A stretch of 64,000 bases of DNA from Streptomyces sp. CB00455 (GTDB lineage Bacteria; Actinomycetota; Actinomycetes; Streptomycetales; Streptomycetaceae): contig NZ_LIVQ01000001.1 in NCBI RefSeq assembly GCF_001905445.1, positions 992,001 through 1,056,000 on the forward strand, in the 5' to 3' direction. The position numbers and the translations under genes were made by a program. The notes under the pieces are model-generated. The model ran no database searches and was not told the origin of the DNA. It saw only the letters and a program-made list of their open reading frames with translations. Shown here piece by piece: positions 51,120 to 60,367 of this stretch (positions are counted from its first letter, which is position 1; each line of letters begins with the position of its first letter).

Positions 51120-51345
51120 CCGCGCCCGGCCCGGACGCGGGACGTCGCCGGGACCTGGGCCGGACGCGGGACGTCGCCGGAACCTGGGACGTCACAGGAC
51201 CCGGGTCGTCGCCGGGACCTGGGCCGTACCCGGCCCCGGCTCGTCACCCGGCCCCGGGGCGTCGCCGGGACCTGGCCCGTACCCGGACCTGGCCCGTACC
51301 CGGACCCGGCTCGTCACCCGGCCCCGGCTCGTCGTCCGGACGCGC
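51120..51345. repeat. Irregular GC-rich tandem repeats upstream of the permease
   Basis: Many imperfect copies of the words GACGTCGCCGGGACCTGG, CGTACCCGG and CTCGTCACCCGGCCCCGG follow one another over about 225 bases between the AraC remnant and the permease gene. Periods vary (about 18-60). It is non-coding on convincing grounds, although frames stay open on both strands. Confidence 0.75.
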
Positions 51346-51348
51346 GCG

Positions 51349-52662
51349 ATGCCATCCTTGTCCGGGTCCCCCGCGCGACCACCCCTGTCGGAGCCTCTCC
51401 TGAACACCGTCACCGCCGAGTCCCTGTCGGTCGTCCTGCTGCTCGGGGTGCTGGCCTTCGCCGTACTGCGCCCGCGCGGGCTGCCCGAGGCCGCGGCGGC
51501 CGTCCCGGCCGCCGGGCTGCTGGTGGCGCTGGGAGTCGTCTCCCCGGCCGACGCCTGGGCGCAGCTGCGGGAGCTGCTGCCGGTCGTCGCCTTTCTCGCG
51601 GTCATCCTGGCCCTCGCCCGGCTGTGCGCCGACGAGGGGCTCTTCCGGGCCGCCGGCGCCGCCGTGGCCCGGCGGTCCGCCGGCCGGGGGCCGACCGCGC
51701 TGCTCGGCGGGGTCTTCGCCGTGGCCTCCCTCGTCACGGCGACCCTGAGCCTGGACGCGACCGTGGTCCTGCTCACCCCGGTGGTGCTGGCCGGCGCCGC
51801 CCGCCTGGGGGCCCGGCCCCGGCCGCACGTCTTCGCCACGGCGCACCTCGCGAACTCGGCCTCGCTCCTCCTGCCGGTCTCCAACCTCACGAACCTGCTC
51901 GCCTTCACCGCGAGCGGGCTCTCCTTCACCCGCTTCGCCGGGCTGATGACCCTGCCCTGGCTGGTGGCGATCGGCGTGGAGTACGCGGCGCTGCGCCGCT
52001 TCTTCCGGGCGGATCTGGCGGCGCCGGCCGCGCACGTCCCCGAGGCGGCGGAGCGGCTGCCGCTGCCGCGCTTCGCGCTCGCCGTCCTCGTGCTGACGCT
52101 GGCCGGCTTCGCCGTGGCCTCCTTCGCCGGGGCCGGCCCCGTCTGGGCGGCGCTGGCCGGCACGGTGGTGCTGGCCGTACGGGCGCTGCACCGCCGCGAG
52201 ACGACGCTGCGCCGCGTCGGCGCCTCTGCGGCGCCCGCCTTCTGCCTGTTCGTACTGGCCCTCGGCGTGGTGGTGCGGGCCGTGGTGGACCACGGCCTCG
52301 GCGACGGGCTGGCCCGCATCCTGCCGGACGGGAGCTCGCTGCCCGCGCTGCTGGCGACGGCCGCCGTGGCCGCCGTACTGGCCAACCTGATCAACAACCT
52401 GCCGGCCGTGCTCGCCCTCCTCCCCCTCGCCGCCCCGCTCGGGCCGGGCCCGGTGCTGGCCGTGCTGATCGGCGTGAACATCGGCCCGAACCTGACCTAC
52501 GCCGGCTCCCTGGCCACCCTGTTGTGGCGCCGCATCCTGCACGAGCACGGCGAGCGCATATCCCTGTCCGACTTCACCCGGGTCGGTCTGCTCGCGACGC
52601 CCCCGGCCCTGGCGGCCTCCGTCACCGCCCTGTGGGCCGCCCTCGGGCTCCTCGGAACCTGA
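51349..52662 (+). CDS. ArsB/NhaD-type (SLC13-like) membrane permease
   Basis: Protein of about 437 residues with some 10-11 hydrophobic segments. The repeated helical-hairpin pattern VTATLSLDATVVLLTPVVL and AVLANLINNLPAVLALLPLA matches the arsenite/sodium-proton antiporter superfamily; LTPVVL and NNLPA carry the conserved substrate-binding loops. ATG 51349 is the likely start but has no clear ribosome binding site, and the upstream repeats make the exact start uncertain. It may export an oxyanion or exchange sodium for protons; not resolvable here. Confidence 0.85.
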   Translation: MPSLSGSPARPPLSEPLLNTVTAESLSVVLLLGVLAFAVLRPRGLPEAAAAVPAAGLLVALGVVSPADAWAQLRELLPVVAFLAVILALARLCADEGLFRAAGAAVARRSAGRGPTALLGGVFAVASLVTATLSLDATVVLLTPVVLAGAARLGARPRPHVFATAHLANSASLLLPVSNLTNLLAFTASGLSFTRFAGLMTLPWLVAIGVEYAALRRFFRADLAAPAAHVPEAAERLPLPRFALAVLVLTLAGFAVASFAGAGPVWAALAGTVVLAVRALHRRETTLRRVGASAAPAFCLFVLALGVVVRAVVDHGLGDGLARILPDGSSLPALLATAAVAAVLANLINNLPAVLALLPLAAPLGPGPVLAVLIGVNIGPNLTYAGSLATLLWRRILHEHGERISLSDFTRVGLLATPPALAASVTALWAALGLLGT

Positions 52663-52691
52663 CGGCCGGGCCCGGATAGGATCGGCGGACC

Positions 52692-54329
52692 ATGACTGCA
52701 ACCCTCGTCGCCAAGAAGCTCACCGCCGCGCACGGTGAGCGCACGCTCTTCGCCGATCTCGACCTCGTCGTCGCCCCCGGCGACGTCATCGGCCTCGTCG
52801 GCGTCAACGGCGCCGGGAAGTCGACCCTGCTGCGCCTGCTGGCCGGGCTGGACACCCCCGAGACCGGTGAGCTGCGGCTCTCCCCGCCGACCGCCGCCGT
52901 CGGCCACCTCCCGCAGGAGCCGGACCGGCGGCCCGGGGAGTCGGTACGGGAGTTCCTGGCCCGCCGCACCGGCGTGGCCGCCGCGCAGGCGGAGCTGGAT
53001 GCGGCGACGCAGGGCCTGGTGGACGGGACGCCGGGCGCCGACGACGCGTACGCCACCTCGCTGGACCGGTGGCTGGACCTCGGCGGCGCGGACCTGGACG
53101 AGCGGGCCCAGGAGGTCGCCGACGACCTCGGCCTGTCCGTCGGCCTGGACCTGCCGATGACGGCGCTCTCGGGTGGCCAGGCGGCCCGCGCGGGCCTCGC
53201 CTCGCTCCTGCTCTCGCGCTACGACGTCTTCCTCCTCGACGAGCCCACCAACGACCTGGACCTCGATGGTCTGGAGCGTCTGGAGCGGTTCGTCAAGGGC
53301 CTGCGCGCGGGCACGGTCGTCATCAGCCACGACCGCGAGTTCCTGACGCGGACCGTCACCAAGGTCCTCGAACTCGACCTGGTCCAGCAGCGGATCAACC
53401 TCTACGGCGGCGGCTACGACGCCTACCTGGAGGAGCGCGAGCGCGCCCGCGACCACGCCCGTGAGGAGTTCGAGGAGTACGCGGACAGGAAGTCCGCCCT
53501 CGAAGGCCGGGCGCAGATGCAGCGCAACTGGATGGACAAGGGCGTGCGCAACGCCCGCCGCAAGGCGAGCGACAACGACAAGATCGGCAAGAACCTGCGC
53601 GGCGAGTCGAGCGAGAAGCAGGCCGCCAAGGCACGCCAGACGCAGCGGGCCATCGAGCGCCTCGAAGTCGTCGACGAGCCCCGCAAGGAGTGGGAGCTGC
53701 GCATGGAGATCGCGGCGGCTCCGCGGTCCGGTTCGGTGGTCGCCACCCTGCGCGAAGCGGCCGTCAAGCGCGGGGACTTCGCCTTCGGTCCGGCCAGCCT
53801 GCAGATCGACTGGGCGGACCGGGTGGCGATCACCGGGGCCAACGGGGCGGGCAAGTCCACCCTCCTCGCCGTCCTCCTGGGCCGGCTGGCACCGGACTCC
53901 GGCGCCGCCACCCTCGGCTCCGGCGTCCTGATCGGCGAAGTGGACCAGGCGCGCGGTCTGTTCCTCGGCGGCGAACCCTTGCTGGAGGCCTTCTGCGCGG
54001 CGGTCCCGGAGACCGAGCCGGCCGAAGTCCGCACCCTGCTCGCCAAGTTCGGCCTCAAGGCCGCCCACGTGCTGCGGCCGGCGGCCACCCTCTCCCCGGG
54101 CGAGCGCACCCGCGCGGCGCTGGCCCTGTTGCAGGGCCGAGGGGTGAACCTGCTGGTCCTGGACGAGCCCACCAACCACCTCGACCTCCCGGCGATCGAG
54201 CAGCTGGAGTCCGCACTGGAGGCGTACGAGGGCACCCTGCTGCTGGTCACGCACGACCGCCGGATGCTGGACGCCGTCTCGGTGACCCGCCGCCTGCGGG
54301 TCGCCGACGGCCGGGTCACCGAGCTCTGA
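52692..54329 (+). CDS. ABC-F type ATPase
   Basis: Protein of 545 residues with two nucleotide-binding domains and no membrane span. Walker A is GVNGAGKST (residues 37-45) and GANGAGKST (about 385), signatures LSGGQAARAG and LSPGERTRAA, Walker B VFLLDEPT and LLVLDEPT. A long charged linker (YADRKSALEGRAQMQRNW...) follows the first domain, as in ABC-F proteins that act on ribosomes. Members rescue stalled translation or protect from antibiotics. ATG 52692 has a weak upstream site (GGATCGGCGGACC). Confidence 0.93.
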   Translation: MTATLVAKKLTAAHGERTLFADLDLVVAPGDVIGLVGVNGAGKSTLLRLLAGLDTPETGELRLSPPTAAVGHLPQEPDRRPGESVREFLARRTGVAAAQAELDAATQGLVDGTPGADDAYATSLDRWLDLGGADLDERAQEVADDLGLSVGLDLPMTALSGGQAARAGLASLLLSRYDVFLLDEPTNDLDLDGLERLERFVKGLRAGTVVISHDREFLTRTVTKVLELDLVQQRINLYGGGYDAYLEERERARDHAREEFEEYADRKSALEGRAQMQRNWMDKGVRNARRKASDNDKIGKNLRGESSEKQAAKARQTQRAIERLEVVDEPRKEWELRMEIAAAPRSGSVVATLREAAVKRGDFAFGPASLQIDWADRVAITGANGAGKSTLLAVLLGRLAPDSGAATLGSGVLIGEVDQARGLFLGGEPLLEAFCAAVPETEPAEVRTLLAKFGLKAAHVLRPAATLSPGERTRAALALLQGRGVNLLVLDEPTNHLDLPAIEQLESALEAYEGTLLLVTHDRRMLDAVSVTRRLRVADGRVTEL

Positions 54330-54366
54330 GCGGTGTCCCGCCCGTCGCGCGTGCGTCCGCAGGGGT

Positions 54367-54395
54367 GGCGGGCCGGCCCGGGCAGGCGGCCCGCC
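54367..54395 (+). terminator. Hairpin after the ABC-F gene
   Basis: GGCGGGCC pairs with GGCCCGCC across a 13-base loop, about 40 bases beyond the ABC-F stop. GC-rich stem without U-tract, as usual in this genome. Confidence 0.65.
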
Positions 54396-54678
54396 GCGGC
54401 TCGAGGTGCCGACCGGCGCGTACCCGACTAGCGTGTGTGGGAGAGAGCCGCAACCGCGGAACACGCCCCTGTGGCCGAAGTTCTGGGAGGGGACGGCAGG
54501 GATCGACCCCCTGGCGTCCGCCCGCTTCGGGGCCCGGGCGGCGGCTGATCCCACCGGCCGGACGTTCCGCACGTACGCGGCACCGCACCATGACCGCGCC
54601 GCAGCTGTTTCCTCCCGCGGCCGCGGCCCACCCCCTGACGCCTCGCGACGGCGCGGGAGGTGAAGGAAAGGAAATCCC
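54396..54678. other. Intergenic leader of the small secreted protein
   Basis: About 280 bases. A TAGCGT box at 54429-54434 could be a -10 element, giving a long leader of more than 200 bases for the next gene. Open frames here are not convincing. No structured RNA was recognised. Confidence 0.4.
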
Positions 54679-54921
54679 ATGCATGCACAGAGAGCCAAGC
54701 GTCTCTTCGCGGTTTCCGCTGCCGGCCTCCTGATGGCGGGTGGAGCCGCGCTCGGCACCGCGGGTACCGCCTCGGCGGCCGTCCCTGCCCATTCCGTCAG
54801 TTACGTCGCCGGCGGCGGCTGTTACGACGACGACGATGACGACTACGACTACGGCTGGTACGGCAACGGCGGTTGGGACGACGACGACGACAACGGTTAC
54901 GGAGGACACGGCTGGTACTGA
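54679..54921 (+). CDS. Small secreted Asp/Tyr/Gly-rich protein
   Basis: An 80-residue protein. MHAQRAKRLFAVSAAGLLMA and the following GGAALGTAGTASAA form a signal peptide with cleavage near residue 33-35. The mature part of about 45 residues has runs of six and five Asp (CYDDDDDDYDYGWYGNGGWD and then DDDDNGYGGHGWY), alternating with Tyr, Gly and Trp. ATG 54679 has GGAAAGGA upstream. Function unknown; acidic runs could bind Ca or other cations, and Gly-Tyr stretches favour self-association at the cell surface. Confidence 0.85.
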   Translation: MHAQRAKRLFAVSAAGLLMAGGAALGTAGTASAAVPAHSVSYVAGGGCYDDDDDDYDYGWYGNGGWDDDDDNGYGGHGWY

Positions 54922-54993
54922 CCCGTCCCGCTTCCCGGCACGATGTGCGCGGACCCTTCGCCGGTCCGCGCACCGGGGTGCCGCGGCGCGGTG

Positions 54994-55788
54994 TCAGTCT
55001 TCGGCAGGTCCGCCCGGCTCGCCGGCCGGGGGCCGCCGGGTCCGGGCCATCCTGCGCGCCACGAAATCGCGCGGAAGGTGGCGCGCGGCCAGCGCGTACA
55101 TCCGGTAGCGGCGGCCCGTGATGCTGAGCGGGCGGCGCAGGGCGAGGTCGCGCAGGGCCTGGGCCACCACGGCCTGCGGCTCCAGCCATACGGCTTCGCG
55201 CAGGGAGCTGACGTCCATTGCGGCGCGCTCCTGGAACTCGGTCCGGGTGAATCCGGGCACCACGGCAAGGACCCGGACGCCGTACGGCTCCATGTCCACC
55301 CGCAGCGACTCGCTGAAGGCGGTGATCCATGCCTTGGCGGCCCCGTAGGTGCCGGTCGGCAGCAGACCGGCGACGGAGGAGACGTTGAGCACGGCGCCGC
55401 GGCGGCGTTCGCGCAGGCCCGGCGCAATTGCGTGGGTGAGCCGGAGCGGGACTTTGACCAGCAGGTCGAGCATCCGCTCCTCGTCTTCGACCGGGCTGTG
55501 CGGGAAGGGCGCGGGCAGCCCGAAGCCGGCGTTGTTGACGAGCACGTCCACGGGCCGGGCCCGGTCGGCGAGGCGTTCGGCGACGGCCGCGCAGTCGGCC
55601 GGGTCCAGCAGGTCGGCGGGCAGCACTTCGGACACCGTCCCGAATTCGCGGCCCAGCGCCCGCGCGACGTCCTGGAGGCGGTCCTTGTCGCGGGCCACGA
55701 GGATGAGGTCGCAGCCCTTGGCGGCGAAGCCGCGGGCGAAGGCGGCGCCCAGGCCGGCGCTGGCCCCGGTGATCAGTACGGTGGTCAT
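54994..55788 (-). CDS. Short-chain dehydrogenase/reductase
   Basis: Protein of 264 residues. TGASAGLGAAFARGFA is the TGxxxGxG NAD(P) motif, LVNNAGFGLPAPF the NNAG motif, and NVSSVAGLLPTGTYGAAKAW the catalytic Ser-Tyr-Lys. The C-terminal 50 residues include an amphipathic RRYRMYALAARHLPRDFVAR, typical of classical SDRs near membranes. Substrate unknown. ATG 55788 overlaps the stop of the membrane protein gene (ATGA), so both are co-translated. Confidence 0.92.
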   Translation of the reverse strand: MTTVLITGASAGLGAAFARGFAAKGCDLILVARDKDRLQDVARALGREFGTVSEVLPADLLDPADCAAVAERLADRARPVDVLVNNAGFGLPAPFPHSPVEDEERMLDLLVKVPLRLTHAIAPGLRERRRGAVLNVSSVAGLLPTGTYGAAKAWITAFSESLRVDMEPYGVRVLAVVPGFTRTEFQERAAMDVSSLREAVWLEPQAVVAQALRDLALRRPLSITGRRYRMYALAARHLPRDFVARRMARTRRPPAGEPGGPAED

Positions 55789-56981
55789 GACGACTCCACT
55801 TCCCGGTGGTCCAAGGGTTCACTGCGGGCGGTGTAGGCCCTGGCCACGTCGACGAGGAACCGGGCCTCGTCCGCCAGGTCCGCGCCCTCCTGCGAGGTCT
55901 GGATCGCGGCGGGCAGCTCCAGGCCGGCCGACTCGCCGGTCTGCCCGGGCAGGCCGGCGAGTTTCGCCCGCCGCGCCTCCCGCAGTACGCAGGCCAGCGC
56001 GGCCGCGGTGCGCCGTTGCTCGGGGACCCCGTGCCCGGCGACCCGGCCGCGGGCGGTTTCCAGGGCGCCCGGGGCGACGTACTCGCCCAGGATCAGGATC
56101 GCGTCGCGCGTCTCGATGACCTTGCGGTACACCAGCAGGTTGCGCGGCACCGGCGGCCACAGCAGCTCCAGCAGCCGTCCGGCCCGCGGCTTGTTCAGGG
56201 CCACGTGCGGCACGGCCTGGACCAGGTCGCGCCACAGCGGCCACAGCCGCCAGGCGGTCGCGACGTCGGCGGCGGTACGGCGGAAGGTGAACAGGGTCGG
56301 CACGAGGATCGCGGCGGCGCGCAGCAGGCCGTGCACGTTCATCAGCAGCGGCAGGGCGGGCATCGCCCAGGTGCTGCCGGACAGGGCTTTGAGGAGGTAC
56401 GCGAGCCAGAACAGGCCGGCGAGGGCGGTGCCGAGGCCGAAGAGGCGCAGCCCGGCGGCGAGGCCCCGGCTCCCGGTGCGGCGGCTGTAGCGCCAGCACA
56501 GGGCGACGCAGATGGTGTTGGCGGTGACGTGGGCGGAGATCAGCACCAGCCAGTACGCGAACGAGGGCACCGGATCGCCCACCGGCGGCATGGTGTGGGT
56601 GCCGTGCCGGGGCGCGGCCAGGTCCAGCGCCACGAGCGCGGCGAGCCAGCCCACCGTGGCGGTCCAGGCGGCGAGTTGCAGCCGGCGGCGGCCGGTGGCG
56701 GCGGCCACGAAGTAGAGGACGGCGCCCGCGGACAGGACGCCGATGAGGTTGCGGACGAGGCCGATGGTGTGGGCGTAGGCGGCATCGCGGCTCATGGCGT
56801 AGGCGACGACGGCGGGGAGGTTCAGGGTCATCGCTGCCGCGGCGGTGGCGACGGCCAGCCACAGACCGCGCTGCTGCGGGGAGCGCAGGGCGCCGGGTGC
56901 GCGGAGCAGGACCGCGGTCCACAGGCACAGCACGCTGGGCACGGCGAGCCAGTCGCCGAAGGCGGTCAGGTCAGCGGACAT
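55785..56981 (-). CDS. MAB_1171c-family multispanning membrane protein
   Basis: Protein of 398 residues. Seven or so hydrophobic helices between about residues 10 and 240 are followed by a soluble C-terminal half with LQAVPHVALNKPRAGRLLEL and LLVYRKVIETRDAILILGEY, a pattern I know from MAB_1171c putative transporters. In actinobacteria these often stand beside ImmA-like peptidases and XRE regulators. Start ATG 56981 lies inside the end of the peptidase gene (11-base overlap). Role unproven. Confidence 0.8.
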   Translation of the reverse strand: MSADLTAFGDWLAVPSVLCLWTAVLLRAPGALRSPQQRGLWLAVATAAAAMTLNLPAVVAYAMSRDAAYAHTIGLVRNLIGVLSAGAVLYFVAAATGRRRLQLAAWTATVGWLAALVALDLAAPRHGTHTMPPVGDPVPSFAYWLVLISAHVTANTICVALCWRYSRRTGSRGLAAGLRLFGLGTALAGLFWLAYLLKALSGSTWAMPALPLLMNVHGLLRAAAILVPTLFTFRRTAADVATAWRLWPLWRDLVQAVPHVALNKPRAGRLLELLWPPVPRNLLVYRKVIETRDAILILGEYVAPGALETARGRVAGHGVPEQRRTAAALACVLREARRAKLAGLPGQTGESAGLELPAAIQTSQEGADLADEARFLVDVARAYTARSEPLDHREVESS

Positions 56982-57480
56982 CGCTGCCCCGCTGATATCC
57001 CATGGCGGACTCCAGCCGGGCCAGGGTGCCCCGGGCCGGGACGGCCGAGGGCGGGCCGGCGTTCGCCGTGCGGATGCGGATCATGCTGGCGAGCATCTCC
57101 GCCTCCTGTTCCTGGCGGGTGGTGTAGTTGGTGCGTCCGAGGACGACCGGGGCCCCGTCCGCGCCCTCCTCGCCCCCCTCGCCCTCCAGGGAGTGGTGGC
57201 CGAAGAGGATGTGGCCGAGCTCGTGGAGCACGATGTGTTCGCGGTGCAGCGGGGTGGTCTGGGCCTCGTAGAAGACGTAGTCGACGCTGGTGGTGCCGAC
57301 CCACAGGCCGCAGACGCCGGATTCCGCCGCCTCCCTGGGCAGGGGGTGGAGGCGGATGGGGCGGCCGCGCTGCTCGGCCATGCGGCTGCACAGCGCATCC
57401 AGGGAGAAGGGGTGGGTCAGATCCAGTTGGCCGAGAATGTTCTCGCACCGTTTGCGCAGGCTGAGTTGCCGATGGGGCAT
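56971..57480 (-). CDS. ImmA/IrrE-type zinc peptidase-like protein
   Basis: Protein of 169 residues. HREHIVLHELGHILFGHHS carries HExxH, the zinc site of ImmA/IrrE peptidases that cleave repressors. The N-terminal RKRCENILGQLDLTHPFSLD is the usual helical opening of these proteins. Start ATG 57480 has GAGGGA upstream. It leads an operon with the MAB_1171c membrane protein and an SDR. A partner XRE repressor is not seen next to it, which is unusual. Confidence 0.85.
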   Translation of the reverse strand: MPHRQLSLRKRCENILGQLDLTHPFSLDALCSRMAEQRGRPIRLHPLPREAAESGVCGLWVGTTSVDYVFYEAQTTPLHREHIVLHELGHILFGHHSLEGEGGEEGADGAPVVLGRTNYTTRQEQEAEMLASMIRIRTANAGPPSAVPARGTLARLESAMGYQRGSDVR

Positions 57481-57743
57481 GTGATCCCTCTTCGGACCCT
57501 TTCTCGGGCAGCGTCGGTAGGCGTGTGGTGGCATGGGCATGGCGTCCTGCGCCTTCAAGGCGGCCTCGGAGAATGCGGTCCTGAGGGGGAAAAAGCGGAG
57601 GCCCGTCCGCCGAGTGACGAACGGGCGTTCCACCATGCCTACAGATCTTGTACGCGAGTTGGCAAGGGAGGTCTCCGGCTGGGGAACCTATTCGGCCACC
57701 GCATCACAAAACCCTCACACACCGGGTGGCCGCATGTCTTCGC

Positions 57744-60263
57744 TCACCGCTTGCGGCGCTCCTCGGGGCCGGTGAGGCCGGCGCGCCGCAGGGCGTCGGC
57801 CATCGCACTGTTGGCGGGCGCGGGGGCGGAGGCGGAAGCGGAGGCGCCACCCTGCCGCCGGCCCTGGTCCCGCTGCTGGTCCTGACCGCGCCGGCCCTGT
57901 CCCTGGCCCTGCCCGCCCTGGGAGCGCTGGCCCTGGCCCTGGCCCTGGGCGCGGCCGCCCTGGTTCCGGCCGCCGTCCCGGGCGTCCGGCCCGCCCCGCT
58001 GCTGCGGCGGACGGCCGGCGCCGCCCCGCCGTTCCTGCCGGTCCTCGCGCTGCCGGGGAGCCCCGCCGCCCGCACCGCGCTCCGCCCCCGCCTCGTCCTC
58101 CAGCCGCAGCGTCAGCGAGATCCGCTTGCGCGGGATGTCCACGTCCATGACCTTCACGCGGACGATGTCGCCCGGCTTGACCACGTCGCGGGGGTCCTTG
58201 ACGAAGGTCTTCGACAGTGCCGAGACGTGCGCCAGACCGTCCTGGTGGACGCCGATGTCGATGAAGGCGCCGAAAGCGGCCACGTTGGTGACGACGCCCT
58301 CCAGGATCATCCCGGGAGCCAGGTCGCCGATCTTCTCCACGCCCTCCTTGAAGGTCGCGGTCTTGAAGGCCGGCCGCGGGTCGCGGCCCGGCTTCTCCAG
58401 CTCGCGCAGGATGTCCGTGACCGTGGGCAGGCCGAAGGCGTCGGTGACGAACTGGTCGGGCCGCAGGGAGCGCAGCACCGCGGTGTTGCCGATCAGAGCC
58501 GCCACCTCGCCGCCGGCGGTCTTGCCCATCGCCCGCACCAGCGGGTACGCCTCGGGGTGTACGGCCGAGGCGTCCAGCGGGTCGTCCCCGCCGCGGATCC
58601 GCAGGAAGCCCGCGCACTGCTCGTACGCCTTGGGGCCCAGGCGGGCCACGTCCTTGAGCCCCTTGCGGCTGCGGAAGGGGCCGTTGGCGTCGCGGTGCGC
58701 GACGATGTTCTCGGCGAGCCCGCCGCTGATGCCCGAGACGCGCGAGAGCAGCGGCGCCGAGGCGGTGTTGACGTCCACGCCGACACCGTTCACGCAGTCC
58801 TCCACCACGGCGTCGAGCGAGCGCGAGAGCTTCGTCTCGGACAGGTCGTGCTGGTACTGTCCGACGCCGATCGACTTCGGGTCGATCTTGACCAGCTCGG
58901 CGAGCGGGTCCTGCAGGCGGCGGGCGATGGAGACCGCGCCGCGCAGCGAGACGTCCATGCCGGGCAGTTCCTGCGAGGCGAAGGCCGAGGCGGAGTACAC
59001 GGAGGCGCCGGCCTCGGAGACCATCACCTTGGTGAGGTTCAGCTCGGGGTGGCGCGCGATGAGGTCCCCGGCCAGCTTGTCGGTCTCGCGGGAGGCCGTG
59101 CCGTTGCCGATGGCCACCAGCTCTACCGCGTGCTCCTCGGCGAGGCGGGCCAGCTTGGCGAGGGACTCGTCCCACTTGTTGGCGGGCACGTGGGGGTAGA
59201 TGACGTCCGTGGCGACGACCTTGCCGGTGGCGTCGACGACGGCGACCTTCACGCCGGTGCGGAAACCGGGGTCCAGACCGAGCGTCGAGCGCGTGCCGGC
59301 GGGCGCCGCGAGCAGCAGGTCGCGCAGGTTGGCGGCGAAGACCCGTACGGCCTCGTCCTCGGCGGCGGCGCGCAGCCGGGTCCTCAGATCGATGCCGAGG
59401 TGCACCTGGATCTTCGTGCGCCAGGCCCAGCGGACCGTGTCGGCCAGCCACTTGTCGCCGGGCCGGTCGCGGTCGGCGATGCCGAAGCGGCGGGCGATCA
59501 GGCCCTCGTAGGTGGACGGCCCGGGGACCTCGCCCGGCTCCTCCGGCTCCAGCGTGAGGTCGAGGACGTCCTCCTTCTCGCCGCGCAGCATGGCCAGGAC
59601 GCGGTGGGAGGGCAGTGCGGTGAACGGCTCGGCGAAGTCGAAGTAGTCGGCGAACTTGGCGCCCGCCTCCTCCTTGCCCTCGCGGACCTTCGCGGCCAGC
59701 CGGCCGCGGCCCCACATGCGCTCGCGCAGTTCGCCGATGAGGTCGGCGTCCTCGGCGAACCGCTCGGTGAGGATGGCGCGGGCCCCTTCCAGGGCGGCGG
59801 CGGGATCGGCGACGCCCCGCTCGGCGTCGACGAACGCGGCGGCCGCGGCGGCCGGTTCGGCGGAGGGGTCGGCGAGCAGGCGCTCGGCGAGGGGCTCCAG
59901 ACCGGCCTCGCGGGCGATCTGCGCCTTGGTGCGCCGCTTGGGCTTGAAGGGCAGGTAGATGTCCTCCAGCCGGGCCTTGGTGTCGGCGGCGTTGATCCGC
60001 GCCTCCAGCTCGGCGTCGAGCTTGCCCTGCTCCCGTACGGAGTCCAGGATCGCGGCGCGCCGGTCCTCCAGCTCCCGCAGGTAGCGCAGCCGCTCTTCGA
60101 GGGTGCGCAGCTGGGCGTCGTCGAGCATCTCGGTCGCTTCCTTGCGGTAGCGCGCGATGAACGGCACGGTGGAACCGCCGTCGAGCAGCTCGACGGCGGC
60201 CCTGACCTGCCGCTCCCGTACGCCGAGCTCCTCGGCGATCCTGCCTTCGATGGACGTCGTCAC
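57744..60263 (-). CDS. tex: Tex, S1-domain RNA-binding transcription accessory protein
   Basis: Protein of 839 residues. Tex N-terminal helical domain (SIEGRIAEELGVRERQVRAA), YqgF-like nuclease fold (TLGLDPGFRTGVKVAVVDAT), helix-hairpin-helix region (GRSRKGLKDVARLG-type), and an S1 domain near residues 650-725 (GMILEGVVTNVAAFGAFIDI). The last 110 residues are a Gln/Gly/Arg-rich low-complexity tail unlike standard Tex. Tex binds RNA and affects transcription and ribosome functions. Start GTG 60263 with GGCGGGA upstream. Confidence 0.95.
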   Translation of the reverse strand: MTTSIEGRIAEELGVRERQVRAAVELLDGGSTVPFIARYRKEATEMLDDAQLRTLEERLRYLRELEDRRAAILDSVREQGKLDAELEARINAADTKARLEDIYLPFKPKRRTKAQIAREAGLEPLAERLLADPSAEPAAAAAAFVDAERGVADPAAALEGARAILTERFAEDADLIGELRERMWGRGRLAAKVREGKEEAGAKFADYFDFAEPFTALPSHRVLAMLRGEKEDVLDLTLEPEEPGEVPGPSTYEGLIARRFGIADRDRPGDKWLADTVRWAWRTKIQVHLGIDLRTRLRAAAEDEAVRVFAANLRDLLLAAPAGTRSTLGLDPGFRTGVKVAVVDATGKVVATDVIYPHVPANKWDESLAKLARLAEEHAVELVAIGNGTASRETDKLAGDLIARHPELNLTKVMVSEAGASVYSASAFASQELPGMDVSLRGAVSIARRLQDPLAELVKIDPKSIGVGQYQHDLSETKLSRSLDAVVEDCVNGVGVDVNTASAPLLSRVSGISGGLAENIVAHRDANGPFRSRKGLKDVARLGPKAYEQCAGFLRIRGGDDPLDASAVHPEAYPLVRAMGKTAGGEVAALIGNTAVLRSLRPDQFVTDAFGLPTVTDILRELEKPGRDPRPAFKTATFKEGVEKIGDLAPGMILEGVVTNVAAFGAFIDIGVHQDGLAHVSALSKTFVKDPRDVVKPGDIVRVKVMDVDIPRKRISLTLRLEDEAGAERGAGGGAPRQREDRQERRGGAGRPPQQRGGPDARDGGRNQGGRAQGQGQGQRSQGGQGQGQGRRGQDQQRDQGRRQGGASASASAPAPANSAMADALRRAGLTGPEERRKR

Positions 60264-60367
60264 GATCGGGTCCCGCCTGCCTTCGTTTGCACTGGAAGGC
60301 TGCCAATTGTGGCAGGTGGCCGCGGCAGCGGAGGGTAAGCCCACCGGACGGCCGTCCCTCCGGCCGG

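Noticed and set aside
54406..54663. 85-codon frame upstream of the small secreted peptide
   Set aside because: Weak codon bias; better read as leader DNA.
57648..60338. 896-codon plus-strand frame opposite tex
   Set aside because: Shadow of Tex codon bias, no recognisable domain.
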